From positions 620,001 to 684,000 of the forward strand of contig NZ_UHDZ01000001.1 in the NCBI RefSeq assembly GCF_900458815.1: a DNA stretch of 64,000 bases. The letters are read 5' to 3'. This DNA comes from Staphylococcus saccharolyticus (GTDB taxonomy: Bacteria; Bacillota; Bacilli; Staphylococcales; Staphylococcaceae). Below are positions 29,926-38,879 of this stretch, piece after piece (positions within the stretch are counted from its first letter, which is position 1; each line of letters starts with the position of its first letter). The notes below the pieces were generated by a model. That model searched no databases. It saw only the letters and a list, made by a program, of their open reading frames with translations, and had not been told where the DNA came from. The position numbers and the translations under genes were made by a program.

Positions 29926-31049
29926 ATGAAAATAGCAATTGTTGGTGCAGGTATTAGTGGATTGACCGCTGCTGCATTACTAGAAGAACAAGGACATAAA
30001 ATAAAAGTTTTTGAGAAAAATACAACTGTTAGTGAATTAAGTGCTGGTATAGGTATTGGAGATAATGTCTCAAAAAACTAGGTAATCATGATCTTGCTAA
30101 AGGTATCAAAAATACAGTACAGAATATTACTGCTATGAATGTTTACGATGAACGAGGTAAAGCGTTGATTTCAGCTAAAATGAAAGTGAAGTCACTAAAT
30201 GTAACGCTACCAAGACGAACGTTGTTGGATATTATTAAGTCTTATGTAAAACCTTCCTCTATTTTTACAGGATATGATGTGACGAAAGTTGAACAGACAA
30301 ATTCTAAAGTGACCCTTCATTTTGCTGAACAAGAAAGTGAAGCATTTGATTTATGCCTTGGTGCAGATGGGCTATATTCTACAGTGAGAGATGCAGTAGG
30401 AGCAACATCTAAGATTAATTATAATGGATATACCTGTTTTAGAGGTATGGTGGAGGATGTTCAGCTTAAGGATGAACAAGTTGCTAACGAGTATTGGGGT
30501 GCAAAAGGTAAAGTGGGCATAGTACCATTAATTAACAACCGTGCATACTGGTTTATCACGATTCATGCTAAAGAGAAGGAGCCCAAATATCAAACATTTG
30601 GAAAACCGCATTTACAAGCGTATTTCAATCACTTTCCAGATGAAGTCCGAGAAGTTCTTGATAAACAAAGTGAAACAGGGATATTATTACATGATATTTA
30701 TGACTTGAAACCTTTAAGGACATTTGTTTATGGACGAACTATCTTATTAGTAGATGCAGCCCATGTGACAACTCCTGATATGGGACAAGGGGCTAGTCAA
30801 GCAATGGAAGATGCGCTTGTATTAGTAAATTGTATCAAGAATTATGATTTCAATAAGGCTATTGAAAGATATGATAAATTGAGAGTAAAGCATACGGCAA
30901 AAGTCATTAAACGCTCAAGAAAAATTGGCAAATTAGCTCAAAAACATAATAAATTAATTGTAAAACTGCGTAACATGGTTATGAAATTAATACCTAATGC
31001 TTATGCATCTTCGCAAACAAAATTTTTATATAAATCTAAAGAAAAATAA
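29926..31049 (+). pseudogene. FAD-dependent aromatic monooxygenase, one frameshift
   Basis: The N-terminal dinucleotide fold is MKIAIVGAGISGLTAAALLE. The frame breaks after GIGIGDNVSKN near 30077, where one base is missing before KKLGNHDLAKGIKN. The rest is open: PRRTLLDII, the DG motif CLGADGLYSTVRDAVGA near 30356, and LLVDAAHVTTPDMGQGASQAMEDA near 30750. Restoring one base gives 375 codons, full length for this staphylococcal monooxygenase. AGGTG precedes the ATG by about 8 nt. A single indel in a short A run could also be a sequencing error. Confidence 0.85.
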
Positions 31050-31103
31050 AAAACAGGTGGCAGTGGAATTACGTTAGTGTAAATCCTACTGTCACCTGTT
31101 TAA
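31050..31103. terminator. Bidirectional terminator
   Basis: AAACAGGTGGCAGT and ACTGTCACCTGTTT pair, with A and T runs outside, between the convergent monooxygenase and 2-hydroxyacid dehydrogenase genes. Confidence 0.82.
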
Positions 31104-31111
31104 TTCTTTGA

Positions 31112-32074
31112 TTACCATTTTGAATTAACTACAAATTGTGGTTCTTTGCCAGTTAACTTTTTAATAGTATCATTAGCAACAATTTTAGCCATCATGTCTC
31201 TAGCTTCAAAAGTGGCATTCCCAACGTGAGGAGTGAGCACGATATTTTTAAATGATTTTAATGCATCAGTGATGTCGGGTTCAAATTCATAAACGTCTAA
31301 AGCTGCACCTTCAATTTCTTTATTCTCTATCGCTTGAACTAGTGCTTGCTCATTAACGATTGGACCTCTTCCAGCATTTATAAGATAAGCGGTGGATTTC
31401 ATTTGTTTGAATTGTTCAGTATCAATCATATGATGTAAATCTGGATTATATGCTGCATTTATAGTGATAAAATCAGCATTTTCAAGTAGGGTATCTAAGT
31501 CTACATATTTAGCTCCAATTTCACGTTCTTTTTCTTCTTTACGATGTGGACCAGTATATAATACATCCATATCAAATGCACGAGCTCGTTTTGCCACTGC
31601 ACCGCCTATTTCTCCTAATCCAATAATGCCAATGGTCTTACCAGATACTTCTCTACCACGGAAGAATAGGGGAGCCCAACCATCAAACCCTTTTGTTCTA
31701 GATAACTTGTCACCTTCAACAATCCTACGCGCAACTGATAATACTAACCCCATTGTTAAATCAGCTGTTGCGTTCGTTGAGGCTTTAGGGGTATTGGTCA
31801 CATCTATACCTTTTTTTCTGGCATAATCAATATCTACATTATTAAATCCTGCCCCATAATTGGTAATAATTTTTAGATTTCTACCACTATCGATTACTTC
31901 TTGATTAACGTTAGTAGATAGCAAGCTTACTAATGCTACTGCATCCTTAACTCCCTCTTTTAATGTTTTTTTATCAATAATACCTTCTCCATCATACATA
32001 TCTACTTCAAAATGGTCTTTCAGTAAATTTAACCCTACTTCAGGAATTGGGCCTGCAATAAATACTTTTTCCAT
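31112..32074 (-). CDS. D-isomer-specific 2-hydroxyacid dehydrogenase
   Basis: This protein of 320 residues belongs to the glyoxylate/hydroxypyruvate/phosphoglycerate reductase family. The NAD-binding loop is GIIGLGEIGGAVAKRARAF near residue 148. The catalytic Arg/Glu/His set lies in INAGRGPIVNE near 233, DVYEFEP near 261 and LTPHVGNAT near 282. Three ATGs in tandem follow AAGGAG; the third, 8 nt away, is chosen (MEKVFIAGPIPEVG). The precise substrate is not clear from sequence. It is intact and monocistronic. Confidence 0.88.
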   Translation of the reverse strand: MEKVFIAGPIPEVGLNLLKDHFEVDMYDGEGIIDKKTLKEGVKDAVALVSLLSTNVNQEVIDSGRNLKIITNYGAGFNNVDIDYARKKGIDVTNTPKASTNATADLTMGLVLSVARRIVEGDKLSRTKGFDGWAPLFFRGREVSGKTIGIIGLGEIGGAVAKRARAFDMDVLYTGPHRKEEKEREIGAKYVDLDTLLENADFITINAAYNPDLHHMIDTEQFKQMKSTAYLINAGRGPIVNEQALVQAIENKEIEGAALDVYEFEPDITDALKSFKNIVLTPHVGNATFEARDMMAKIVANDTIKKLTGKEPQFVVNSKW

Positions 32075-32151
32075 CATCATCACTCCTTCTTTTATTATCA
32101 GTATAGTAAAAGAAGAAAGCGTAAACAATTATTAGGTTTTGAAATAGTGAA

Positions 32152-32469
32152 TTAATAACTAATCAATCGTAAACCAACGACTGCTACAATTATCAACAAA
32201 ATACATAAAATCCTTCCTAAACGCTTTGATTCTTTATAGAAAATCATACCTATGATTGTGACACCAGCTGTACCTATACCTGTCCATATGGCATAAGCAG
32301 TGCCCATTGGAATATCAGACATGGCGAATTTTAATGTGCTAAAACTTAGGATAAAAGCAAGACCTAATAGAATGACATATATTTTATTTTTGGTTCGAGA
32401 TAATTCATTTAGTAATACGACGCCCAACACCTCAAAACCACCTGCTATAAGTAAAAATAGTCATGACAT
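32152..32469 (-). pseudogene. SMR-family efflux subunit, nonsense at codon 3
   Basis: This is the second of two adjacent small-multidrug-resistance genes. The ATG at 32469 lies 7 nt after GGAGG, but the frame reads Met-Ser-TGA (TGA at 32463-32461), where Trp TGG is expected before LFLLIAGGFEVLGVVLLNEL. Everything beyond is open to 32152 with four helices and the conserved Glu in GGFEVLG. A GTG 39 nt into the gene could restart translation but would remove helix 1 and the essential Glu. The heterodimeric SMR pair is presumably inactive unless the stop is suppressed. Confidence 0.8.
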
Positions 32470-32471
32470 AC

Positions 32472-32801
32472 TTAGTGACCTCCTTCTTCACTTTCATCAG
32501 TAGTAAGTTTTAGTCCAATAATTTCTAAGATAAGAATAATTATCAAAATAATTTTTGACAACGCAAAAGGTTGATTAAAGAGAATCATGTCGATTATTAC
32601 GGTACCTACAGCACCTATCCCAACAAAGAAAGCGTAAACGGTACCTACAGGTAAATGCTTTGATGCATCTATGACCAAGAAAAAACTTAAAGCAATAAAA
32701 AAGAGGGTAAACACCCAACTTAGAAATGAATGTGCTTGATCAAGACCTGTGACCCAAATGATTTCTACTAAACCTGCTAAGATGACTTTAAGCCATTGCA
32801 T
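32472..32801 (-). CDS. SMR-family efflux subunit (first of pair)
   Basis: This 109-residue four-helix protein has the conserved membrane Glu in LAGLVEIIWVTGLD near residue 13 and the SMR stretch LPVGTVYAFFVGIGAVGT near 50-67. AGGAGG lies 7 nt before the ATG; a TTG one codon earlier is less likely. Paired SMR genes such as YkkC/YkkD or EbrA/EbrB form heterodimers that export small cations (guanidinium or quaternary compounds). Its partner 3 bp downstream is stopped at codon 3. No guanidine riboswitch is visible upstream. Confidence 0.82.
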   Translation of the reverse strand: MQWLKVILAGLVEIIWVTGLDQAHSFLSWVFTLFFIALSFFLVIDASKHLPVGTVYAFFVGIGAVGTVIIDMILFNQPFALSKIILIIILILEIIGLKLTTDESEEGGH

Positions 32802-32995
32802 CAAGTTAGCCTCCTATTTAATTGATAAAACTATTCTCTCAAATTGAAGTGTGGGTAGCAATGATTGAAGATTATAGAAAGAGGAATGTAAAATTGGTAA
32901 TATCTAAATTTAAACAACTCTTTACAAAACTACACTCGCGATAAAAAAGTAGGTTTGTAAAGAGCTTAGTGTATATATGAAACATGTATATGAGT

Positions 32996-33469
32996 TTAAT
33001 CCATATGGATGTAATTGTATGAACTTGCTTCATTAGATGGAATTGTGCGTGTATCAACAACATAGGGACCACCATTATAATTCATTTCTGAAGACCCATT
33101 GCTGTCGAAACGTTCAACATATGCAAAGTGACCATATGCACCTATTGAAGATTGTAAGATAGCACCTTGAACTGATGTATGATTAACAGTATACCCTGCT
33201 TCTTGAGTTGCAGAAGCCCAATTGTTTACATTGCCCCAAGTTGAACCTATTTTACCATTTACTTTGTCAAAAACATACCAAGTACGTTGACCTGCTGTAT
33301 AAAGATTTTCTGTTGAATATGAGGTGTTAGCCATTTGTGTTGTCATGTTGTAAGAAGAATGTTGTAGGTTCATAGAATTATATTCTGAAGCATATGCATT
33401 GGAAGTAATTCTAATTATTGACGCAACTATTCCAGCAGATAATGTCGTAATAGTGATAAATTTTTTCAT
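32996..33469 (-). CDS. SsaA-like secreted CHAP protein with catalytic Cys replaced by Arg
   Basis: This 157-residue protein has a Sec signal peptide ([17 protein letters not shown] to about AYA-SE) and a C-terminal CHAP domain. In the paralogue at 37590 the domain opens [15 protein letters not shown]; here the same place reads [15 protein letters not shown], encoded CGT, so the nucleophilic Cys is Arg. The general-base His remains (YGHFAYVE). A few residues are also missing before SEMNY. GGAGG lies 9 nt before the ATG at 33469. Such domains normally cut peptidoglycan peptides; this copy should be inactive as an amidase but might still bind cell wall. Confidence 0.85.
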   Translation of the reverse strand: MKKFITITTLSAGIVASIIRITSNAYASEYNSMNLQHSSYNMTTQMANTSYSTENLYTAGQRTWYVFDKVNGKIGSTWGNVNNWASATQEAGYTVNHTSVQGAILQSSIGAYGHFAYVERFDSNGSSEMNYNGGPYVVDTRTIPSNEASSYNYIHMD

Positions 33470-33785
33470 AATTAAAAGTCCTCCCAAACTTTAAAAGAAT
33501 CTTTGCATGCATTTATGAGTGTAGCGAACTCTATGCCGATGTCAATGCATCATTTTTTGATATTGTGTCATCTTTAACGACACCGTTACTATATCAGATA
33601 AAAAGAAATTGATGTTTGATGTTATCTATTCGTAAACCAATTAAAAAGACCTTGACTATCTATGTAATAAAAGACGCTCAAGGTTACAACATATTACAGG
33701 TATTTAATTCAGCTAAGTTCAAAGTTGGCTGGTATTTGAACCATTCTACTTACAAATATTTGTGACATCGTGTTGTAATATAAGA
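33470..33785. other. Intergenic region with degenerate WalR-like site
   Basis: The minus-strand sequence AGTAAC-GGTGT-CGTTAA (33590-33574) differs at the first T of each half from the WalR box TGTWAH-N5-TGTWAH expected upstream of CHAP genes. The site may be chance. An imperfect hairpin AAAGACCTTGA / TCAAGGT near 33645-33684 is also present. No gene is seen. Confidence 0.3.
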
Positions 33786-34322
33786 TTATTTAAAAAATGG
33801 TATTGTTAATGGAATAGAGTAGGCCTTTCCAGACATGTATTTGACGCATGCAATAATTGTGCATACAAACGACATGATTGCTAAAACAAATAATGCTATA
33901 AAGATAAGCACAGTAAATATAACTAAAATTGCAGTCAAGTTTTCATTATAATCAACTAAGAATAATGGAATGAGAGCAAAGATAGTTCCAACAAAAGTAT
34001 AAATAGAATATGAAATAAAATAGTTTAAATAGGTTTTACCGGCAATATCTACTAATTTTGATTCTTTACGTTTGATTAGCCAGATGATTAATGGACCAAT
34101 GATACCTGCAAATAAGCTTAATAAGTAAATCAACATCGCCATTAAACGATTGTCTTGTTCTTCGTCTTGTTTCATTTGTGACTCATATTGATGATTTGAA
34201 TTAAACTGATAATCCCCATATAACTGTTCTGAATGCTTTTGATCTTGATAAACATCAATGGTTTCAGAAGTATGCATTTCATCGTTTGTGGAATCAGAAT
34301 AATTATGATGATTGTTTTCCAT
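33786..34322 (-). CDS. DUF4870-family membrane protein
   Basis: This 178-residue protein has a long polar, His/Asn/Asp-rich N-terminal tail (residues 1-58) and a C-terminal DUF4870 (Tic20-like) domain: RLMAMLIYLLSLFAGIIGPLIIWL, the KRKESKLVDIAGKTYLNY signature near 85-103, and two further helices. Function of the family is unknown. AAGGGG lies before the ATG. The tail is low-complexity compared with other members. It is divergent from the opine dehydrogenase gene. Confidence 0.82.
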   Translation of the reverse strand: MENNHHNYSDSTNDEMHTSETIDVYQDQKHSEQLYGDYQFNSNHQYESQMKQDEEQDNRLMAMLIYLLSLFAGIIGPLIIWLIKRKESKLVDIAGKTYLNYFISYSIYTFVGTIFALIPLFLVDYNENLTAILVIFTVLIFIALFVLAIMSFVCTIIACVKYMSGKAYSIPLTIPFFK

Positions 34323-34496
34323 AAAAATCCCCTTGTGTCAATTATAAATAAACTTATTACACTTGTAACTATATCAAACAAAAATAAATTATTAAATAAT
34401 TATATAAATTGACGAGGTAGTTTATAATATGGATAATCTGGTTATAGAGTACTGATAAGATAAAGTAAGAGTAGATTCAACATTCGTTAAATTAAG

Positions 34497-34532
34497 TATA
34501 TCAAAGTATAATCATGTGTATACTTTGATATA
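34497..34532. promoter_or_regulatory. Perfect 14-bp inverted repeat, candidate operator
   Basis: TATATCAAAGTATA (34497-34510) is repeated inverted as TATACTTTGATATA (34519-34532) with an 8-nt spacer. It lies between divergent genes, 150 bp upstream of the opine dehydrogenase start. There is no T tract afterwards, so an operator is more likely than a terminator. The regulator is unknown. Confidence 0.55.
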
Positions 34533-34544
34533 ATTCTCAATGTC

Positions 34545-34562
34545 ATCGCGGGCCGGGCCGCA
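34545..34562. other. Short GC-rich island in AT-rich intergene
   Basis: TCGCGGGCCGGGCCGCAG stands out in a region otherwise nearly all A/T. It has small internal dyads (GCGG/CCGC) but no T tail and no coding frame. Its role is unknown; an assembly junction or decayed element is possible. Confidence 0.35.
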
Positions 34563-34682
34563 GAATTTAATTAAATTGATTAGATTCAGACCCACTCCTT
34601 TTTTATGGAAAAATTTATGTTTAATTATCCAATATTTTTAGTTTTAAGTATTACATTTTTATAGAAAGAAGGATTGTAGATA

Positions 34683-35753
34683 ATGAAAATAGCTATTATA
34701 GGTTCAGGTAATGGAGCAGTGACTGCTGCAGTAGATATGGTTGATAAAGGTCATGGTGTTAGATTGTATTGTCGTAATGAATCGATTAGCAAATTTGATG
34801 TTGCCTTAGAAAAGGGTGGATTTGACTTTAATAACGAGGGTGAGGAAAAATTTATTGAGTTCACTGACATCAGTGATGATATCGAGTATGTTTTAGAAGA
34901 TGCTGATATTGTTCAAGTCATCATTCCTGCATCATTTATTGAATACTATGCAAAAGTGATGTCTCAATATGTGACAAATCATCATCTTATTTTCTTTAAT
35001 ATTGCAGCATCTATGGGCTCAATACGTTTTATGAATGTATTAGAAGACCGACATATTGATGTTCATCCTTATTTTGCAGAATCTAATACACTCACTTATG
35101 GAACGCGCGTTGATTTTGAAAATGCACGAGTAGATTTGTCACTAAATGTAAGACGTGTATTCTTTTCAACGTTCAATCGTAGCGAATTAAATGAAAGTTA
35201 TGAAAAAGTGTCTCAAATATACGATCATTTAGTCAAGGAAGAAAGTTTATTAAAAACAAATCTTGAAAATGGTAATCCAGAAGTACATCCAGGACCTACA
35301 TTATTAAATGTGGGACGCATTGACTTTGCTGAAAATTTTTCTCTTTATAGCGAGGGGATTACAAATCATACTGTTCGATTATTACATGCAATAGAATTAG
35401 AACGTTTAAATTTAGGACGTAAATTGGGGTTTGAGTTATCTACTGCTAAAGAGTCGCGTATTCAAAGAGGTTATTTAGAACGAAAGGATGAAGATGAACC
35501 TTTAAATCGCCTATTTAATACAAGTCCTGTATTTTCAAAAATATCGGGTCCCAATCATGTTGAAAATCGTTATTTAACAGAAGATATTGCATATGGATTA
35601 GTTTTATGGTCAAGTCTAGGACGTGTTATTGATGTGCCAACACCTAATATAGATGCTGTTATTGTTATCGCATCAACAATTTTAGAGCGTGACTTTTTTG
35701 AAGAGGGATTAACAATTGAAGAACTAGGGCTAGAAAAGTTAGGCCTAGAATAA
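34683..35753 (+). CDS. NAD(P)-dependent opine (octopine/nopaline-type) dehydrogenase
   Basis: This 356-residue protein starts MKIAIIGSGNGAVTAAVDMV, a Rossmann dinucleotide fold. The central and C-terminal parts match the octopine/nopaline dehydrogenase C-terminal domain, including HPGPTLLNVGRIDF near residue 201 and YSEGITNHTVRLLHAIELER near 223. Such enzymes reductively join an amino acid to a keto acid. It differs from staphylopine synthase CntM in having no cnt neighbours. GAAAGAAGG precedes the ATG. It ends with a repeated EELGLEKLGLE tail and is followed by an NhaC-type transporter, probably in the same operon. Confidence 0.85.
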   Translation: MKIAIIGSGNGAVTAAVDMVDKGHGVRLYCRNESISKFDVALEKGGFDFNNEGEEKFIEFTDISDDIEYVLEDADIVQVIIPASFIEYYAKVMSQYVTNHHLIFFNIAASMGSIRFMNVLEDRHIDVHPYFAESNTLTYGTRVDFENARVDLSLNVRRVFFSTFNRSELNESYEKVSQIYDHLVKEESLLKTNLENGNPEVHPGPTLLNVGRIDFAENFSLYSEGITNHTVRLLHAIELERLNLGRKLGFELSTAKESRIQRGYLERKDEDEPLNRLFNTSPVFSKISGPNHVENRYLTEDIAYGLVLWSSLGRVIDVPTPNIDAVIVIASTILERDFFEEGLTIEELGLEKLGLE

Positions 35754-35817
35754 TTAAGTATATTTAATTTTTAAGAAAAGAGGTTTTGTATTAAAAACTA
35801 CTGAAGGGAGCCATTCT

Positions 35818-37215
35818 ATGACACAAATGTTTAGATATCCTACATTTTTAGAATCTATTTCTACTATTATGGTTATGGTGATTGTCGTTGTCATTGGTTT
35901 TATATTTTTTAATATACCTATCCAAATTTTATTGCTTATCTCCTCAGCTTATGCAGCGTTTATCGCTTATAGAGTAGGATTAAGATGGAAAGATTTGGAG
36001 GAAGGTATCACTAAAAGACTGAGTACTGCTATGCCCGCAATTTTTATAATTTTAGCAGTAGGAATTATAGTAGGGAGTTGGATGTTTTCTGGTACAGTAC
36101 CAGCTTTGATCTATTATGGTCTTAAATTTTTAAATCCAAGTCTTTTATTAGTCTCAGCTTTTATTATTAGTACAATTACTTCTGTGGCTACTGGAACAGC
36201 TTGGGGTTCAGCTTCAACAGCTGGTATTGCATTGATTTCGATTGCGAGTCAACTAGGTGTACCATCGGGTATGGCTGCTGGTGCAATCATTGCAGGAGCT
36301 GTTTTTGGAGATAAAATGTCACCATTATCAGATACTACAAATTTGGCCGCATTGGTGACTAAAGTGAACATTTTTGCACACATCAAATCGATGATGTGGA
36401 CGACTATTCCTGCATCTATGATAGGTTTAATCGTATGGTTTTTCGCTGGTTTACATTTTAAAGGTCAGGCGAATTCTAAACAAATTCAGAAGTTATTAAA
36501 AGAATTGATGACTATTTATAATATTAATTTTGTTGTATGGCTTCCACTCATTGTCATCATTATTTGTTTAATATTTAGGATTTCTACTGTGCCATCAATG
36601 CTTATTTCAAGTTTAAGTGCTATTATTATCGGTACATTTAACAATCATTTTAATATTGTCGATGGATTTAAAGCGACATTCGACGGCTTTAACCATACGA
36701 TGGTACATCAACCTCATTTATCAAAAAATGTCACGACATTAATTGAACAGGGTGGCATGATGAGTATGACTCAAATTATAGCAACTATATTTTGCGGGTA
36801 TGCTTTTGCTGGTATTGTAGAAAAAGCAGGTTGTTTAGATGTCATATTAGAGACAGTATCTAAGGGAGTTAAATCAGTAGGAACATTAATCTTAATAACA
36901 GTAGTTTGTTGTTTAATGCTTGTTTTTGCGGCGGGTGTAGCATCAATTGTGATAATTATGGTTGGTGTTTTAATGAAGGAAATGTTTGAAAAAATGAATA
37001 TTTCTAAATCTGTATTATCACGTACACTCGAAGATTCAAGTACGATGGTATTGCCATTAATACCATGGGGCACTTCTGGTATATACTATTCCCAACAACT
37101 TAATGTTTTTGTCAATCAGTACTTGATTTGGACAATCCCTTGTTATTTATGTGCACTTATTACAATAGTGTATGGATTTACAGGTATAGGAATAAAGAAA
37201 CTAAGTAAAGACTAA
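35818..37215 (+). CDS. NhaC-family Na+/H+ antiporter-like transporter, partner of opine dehydrogenase
   Basis: This 465-residue membrane protein has about twelve helices and strong NhaC signatures: TGTAWGSASTAGIALISIA near residue 124, GAVFGDKMSPLSDTTNLAA near 160, and LEDSSTMVLPLIPWGTSG near 402. GAAGGGAG precedes the ATG by about 7 nt. It follows the opine dehydrogenase gene by 64 bp. NhaC relatives transport Na+/H+ or organic substrates such as amino and hydroxy acids. Its pairing suggests it imports an amino acid or exports the opine, but this is inference. Confidence 0.85.
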   Translation: MTQMFRYPTFLESISTIMVMVIVVVIGFIFFNIPIQILLLISSAYAAFIAYRVGLRWKDLEEGITKRLSTAMPAIFIILAVGIIVGSWMFSGTVPALIYYGLKFLNPSLLLVSAFIISTITSVATGTAWGSASTAGIALISIASQLGVPSGMAAGAIIAGAVFGDKMSPLSDTTNLAALVTKVNIFAHIKSMMWTTIPASMIGLIVWFFAGLHFKGQANSKQIQKLLKELMTIYNINFVVWLPLIVIIICLIFRISTVPSMLISSLSAIIIGTFNNHFNIVDGFKATFDGFNHTMVHQPHLSKNVTTLIEQGGMMSMTQIIATIFCGYAFAGIVEKAGCLDVILETVSKGVKSVGTLILITVVCCLMLVFAAGVASIVIIMVGVLMKEMFEKMNISKSVLSRTLEDSSTMVLPLIPWGTSGIYYSQQLNVFVNQYLIWTIPCYLCALITIVYGFTGIGIKKLSKD

Positions 37216-37465
37216 GTTTAATTCTCTGTATACGTGGAATACACTAAATGTGTTGGAATAATGATATAGATTTTTTGTAGCGATGAGATTTATGTCAGTT
37301 TCAAACATATTAAGATCTTTCTGTACATATAGTGTGTAAGTTTTGTAGCGAGACTTATACATGAAAGTACGTGACGAATTCTTTTACAACCTCATTTTAA
37401 CAGTGACATAATGACTTAGAACTATGAAATAAGAACATTTGAATTTGTTTGAAATTAATTATGTG

Positions 37466-37507
37466 GGTTAAAAGGGAAGATATTTACCTTAACCTCTTTT
37501 TTATTTA
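37466..37507 (+). terminator. Terminator after NhaC gene
   Basis: GGTTAAAAGG... and CCTTAACC pair and are followed by TCTTTTTTATTT. It is about 250 bp after the NhaC stop; the 37216-37465 stretch before it contains no recognisable gene. Confidence 0.55.
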
Positions 37508-37526
37508 TGATAAAAAATAGACTAAA

Positions 37527-37567
37527 AAACATTCATTCTTCTTAAGCAAGAATGAATGCTTTTATTG
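37527..37567. terminator. Bidirectional terminator near ssaA
   Basis: ACATTCATTCTT and AAGAATGAATGC pair around CTTAAGC with TTTTATT on the plus side and TTTTTTAG on the minus side. It should end ssaA transcripts. Confidence 0.8.
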
Positions 37568-37589
37568 TGTTCATCATTAAGTATACTGA

Positions 37590-38306
37590 TTAATGAATAT
37601 AGTTGTATGAAGCGGCTTGGCTTGCTGAAATCGTACGTGTAGTAACAACACCAGCACCATGACCGTAATTCATTTCTGAAACAGTGATAGAACCACTACT
37701 GCTAACACTTTCAACATAAGCAACGTGACCGTACGTACCTTGAGAAGTTTGTAAAATAGCTCCTTTAGTTGGATGGTTATTTACAGTGTAACCTGCAGCT
37801 GCTGCAGCGTTTGCCCAGTTATTTGCATTACCCCAAGTTGAGCCAATTTTCCCGCCAACTCTGTCAAATACATAGTATGTACATTGACCTGAAGTATATA
37901 AGTTACCACCTGCTGAAGAAGCATTTGATAAAGACACACCATATGATGATAGTGCAGATGTAGTTGTAACGTGCACATTACGGCTTGTAGTAGTGTAGCT
38001 TGCTCCTAAACCACCTGTTTGATTAGAGTTTGAATATGATTGACTATAACCACCATTGTTGTAGTTATAATTTGAGTAATTATTGTAGTTGTAATTATTA
38101 TAATTGCTGTAATTATAGTTTAAACGATCTGGACTCCAGTTACCTTGCCAAGTGTAGTGATAGTTACCTTGTTGATCGATTGTGTAAGAATAACTATATG
38201 ATGTTGGATCATTTGGATTGTATCCACTATTATTTTGGTCTGCTGCGTGTGCGTCGTGATTTGCAAATGTGAAAGTAGCGATTGTAGCAGTAGCGATTTT
38301 TTTCAT
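37590..38306 (-). CDS. ssaA: Secreted SsaA-type CHAP amidase
   Basis: This 238-residue protein has a signal peptide ([23 protein letters not shown]), then a Tyr/Asn-rich linker made of repeated YNYNNYS units (about residues 63-95), then a CHAP domain. The catalytic Cys is in [15 protein letters not shown] near 145 and the His in YGHVAYVE near 196; the C-terminus is SYNYIH. It is an SsaA-type peptidoglycan amidase/endopeptidase acting on the cell wall. The signal h-region is shorter than in relatives. GGGAGG lies 8 nt before the ATG. It is active-site intact, in contrast to the paralogue at 32996. Confidence 0.9.
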   Translation of the reverse strand: MKKIATATIATFTFANHDAHAADQNNSGYNPNDPTSYSYSYTIDQQGNYHYTWQGNWSPDRLNYNYSNYNNYNYNNYSNYNYNNGGYSQSYSNSNQTGGLGASYTTTSRNVHVTTTSALSSYGVSLSNASSAGGNLYTSGQCTYYVFDRVGGKIGSTWGNANNWANAAAAAGYTVNNHPTKGAILQTSQGTYGHVAYVESVSSSGSITVSEMNYGHGAGVVTTRTISASQAASYNYIH

Positions 38307-38879
38307 TGATAAATATCCTCCCGAGAATTAAAATAATTTTATTTAATAGTCATGTGACCAATGAGTTACGTTGTTTATTTTCGTTTTCTTTTAACGATAA
38401 GCAATACTTTACCCAAAAAAAGATGGCTTGTGGGGCTTGTTATCGATTTATAATTATTTGCTAATATTGTTACACGATTTCACTTAATACAATTATTTAA
38501 TGTAATATGAATAGAAACGATGGTTACAGTGTTTAGTAACTATTTAAATAAAATAGAATTTTTTTGTTACAACACTGTAAAATAACAGAAAATTTGATAT
38601 GATAATATTTTTCTAGTTTAATTTTAGAACTCAATAGCTCAATGAAACTGAAAGGGTGGGTACAAAAAGATTAATTAAGGATAGTTATTGTAATTAATTG
38701 ATAGAACCTATTTAAATAAAAATGAAAATTGATATAATATTATTCTAATTTTTTACTACTAAAATTTTGAGGATTGTATAATAGGTAATGAAAAATAGAT
38801 GTTGTCTAGTTAAATTTAGTTTAGTAATCGGGGAGATATTTTATTACGAAAACACACTAGTACATCGCGAGGAAGACAC
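38307..38879. other. Long ssaA/rsp intergenic region
   Basis: This divergent region of about 570 bp is very AT-rich. The only clear motif is a WalR-type direct repeat, listed separately. I see no small ORF or RNA structure. Confidence 0.4.
38565..38581 (+). promoter_or_regulatory. Candidate WalR box
   Basis: TGTTAC-AACAC-TGTAAA exactly fits TGTWAH-N5-TGTWAH. WalR activates ssaA and related cell-wall hydrolase genes. The site is 259 bp upstream of ssaA and in the opposite orientation, so its function for ssaA is uncertain. Confidence 0.45.

Noticed and set aside
34497-34532. The perfect inverted repeat as a terminator
   Set aside because: It is AT-rich and has no T tract after it, and no gene ends there on either strand.
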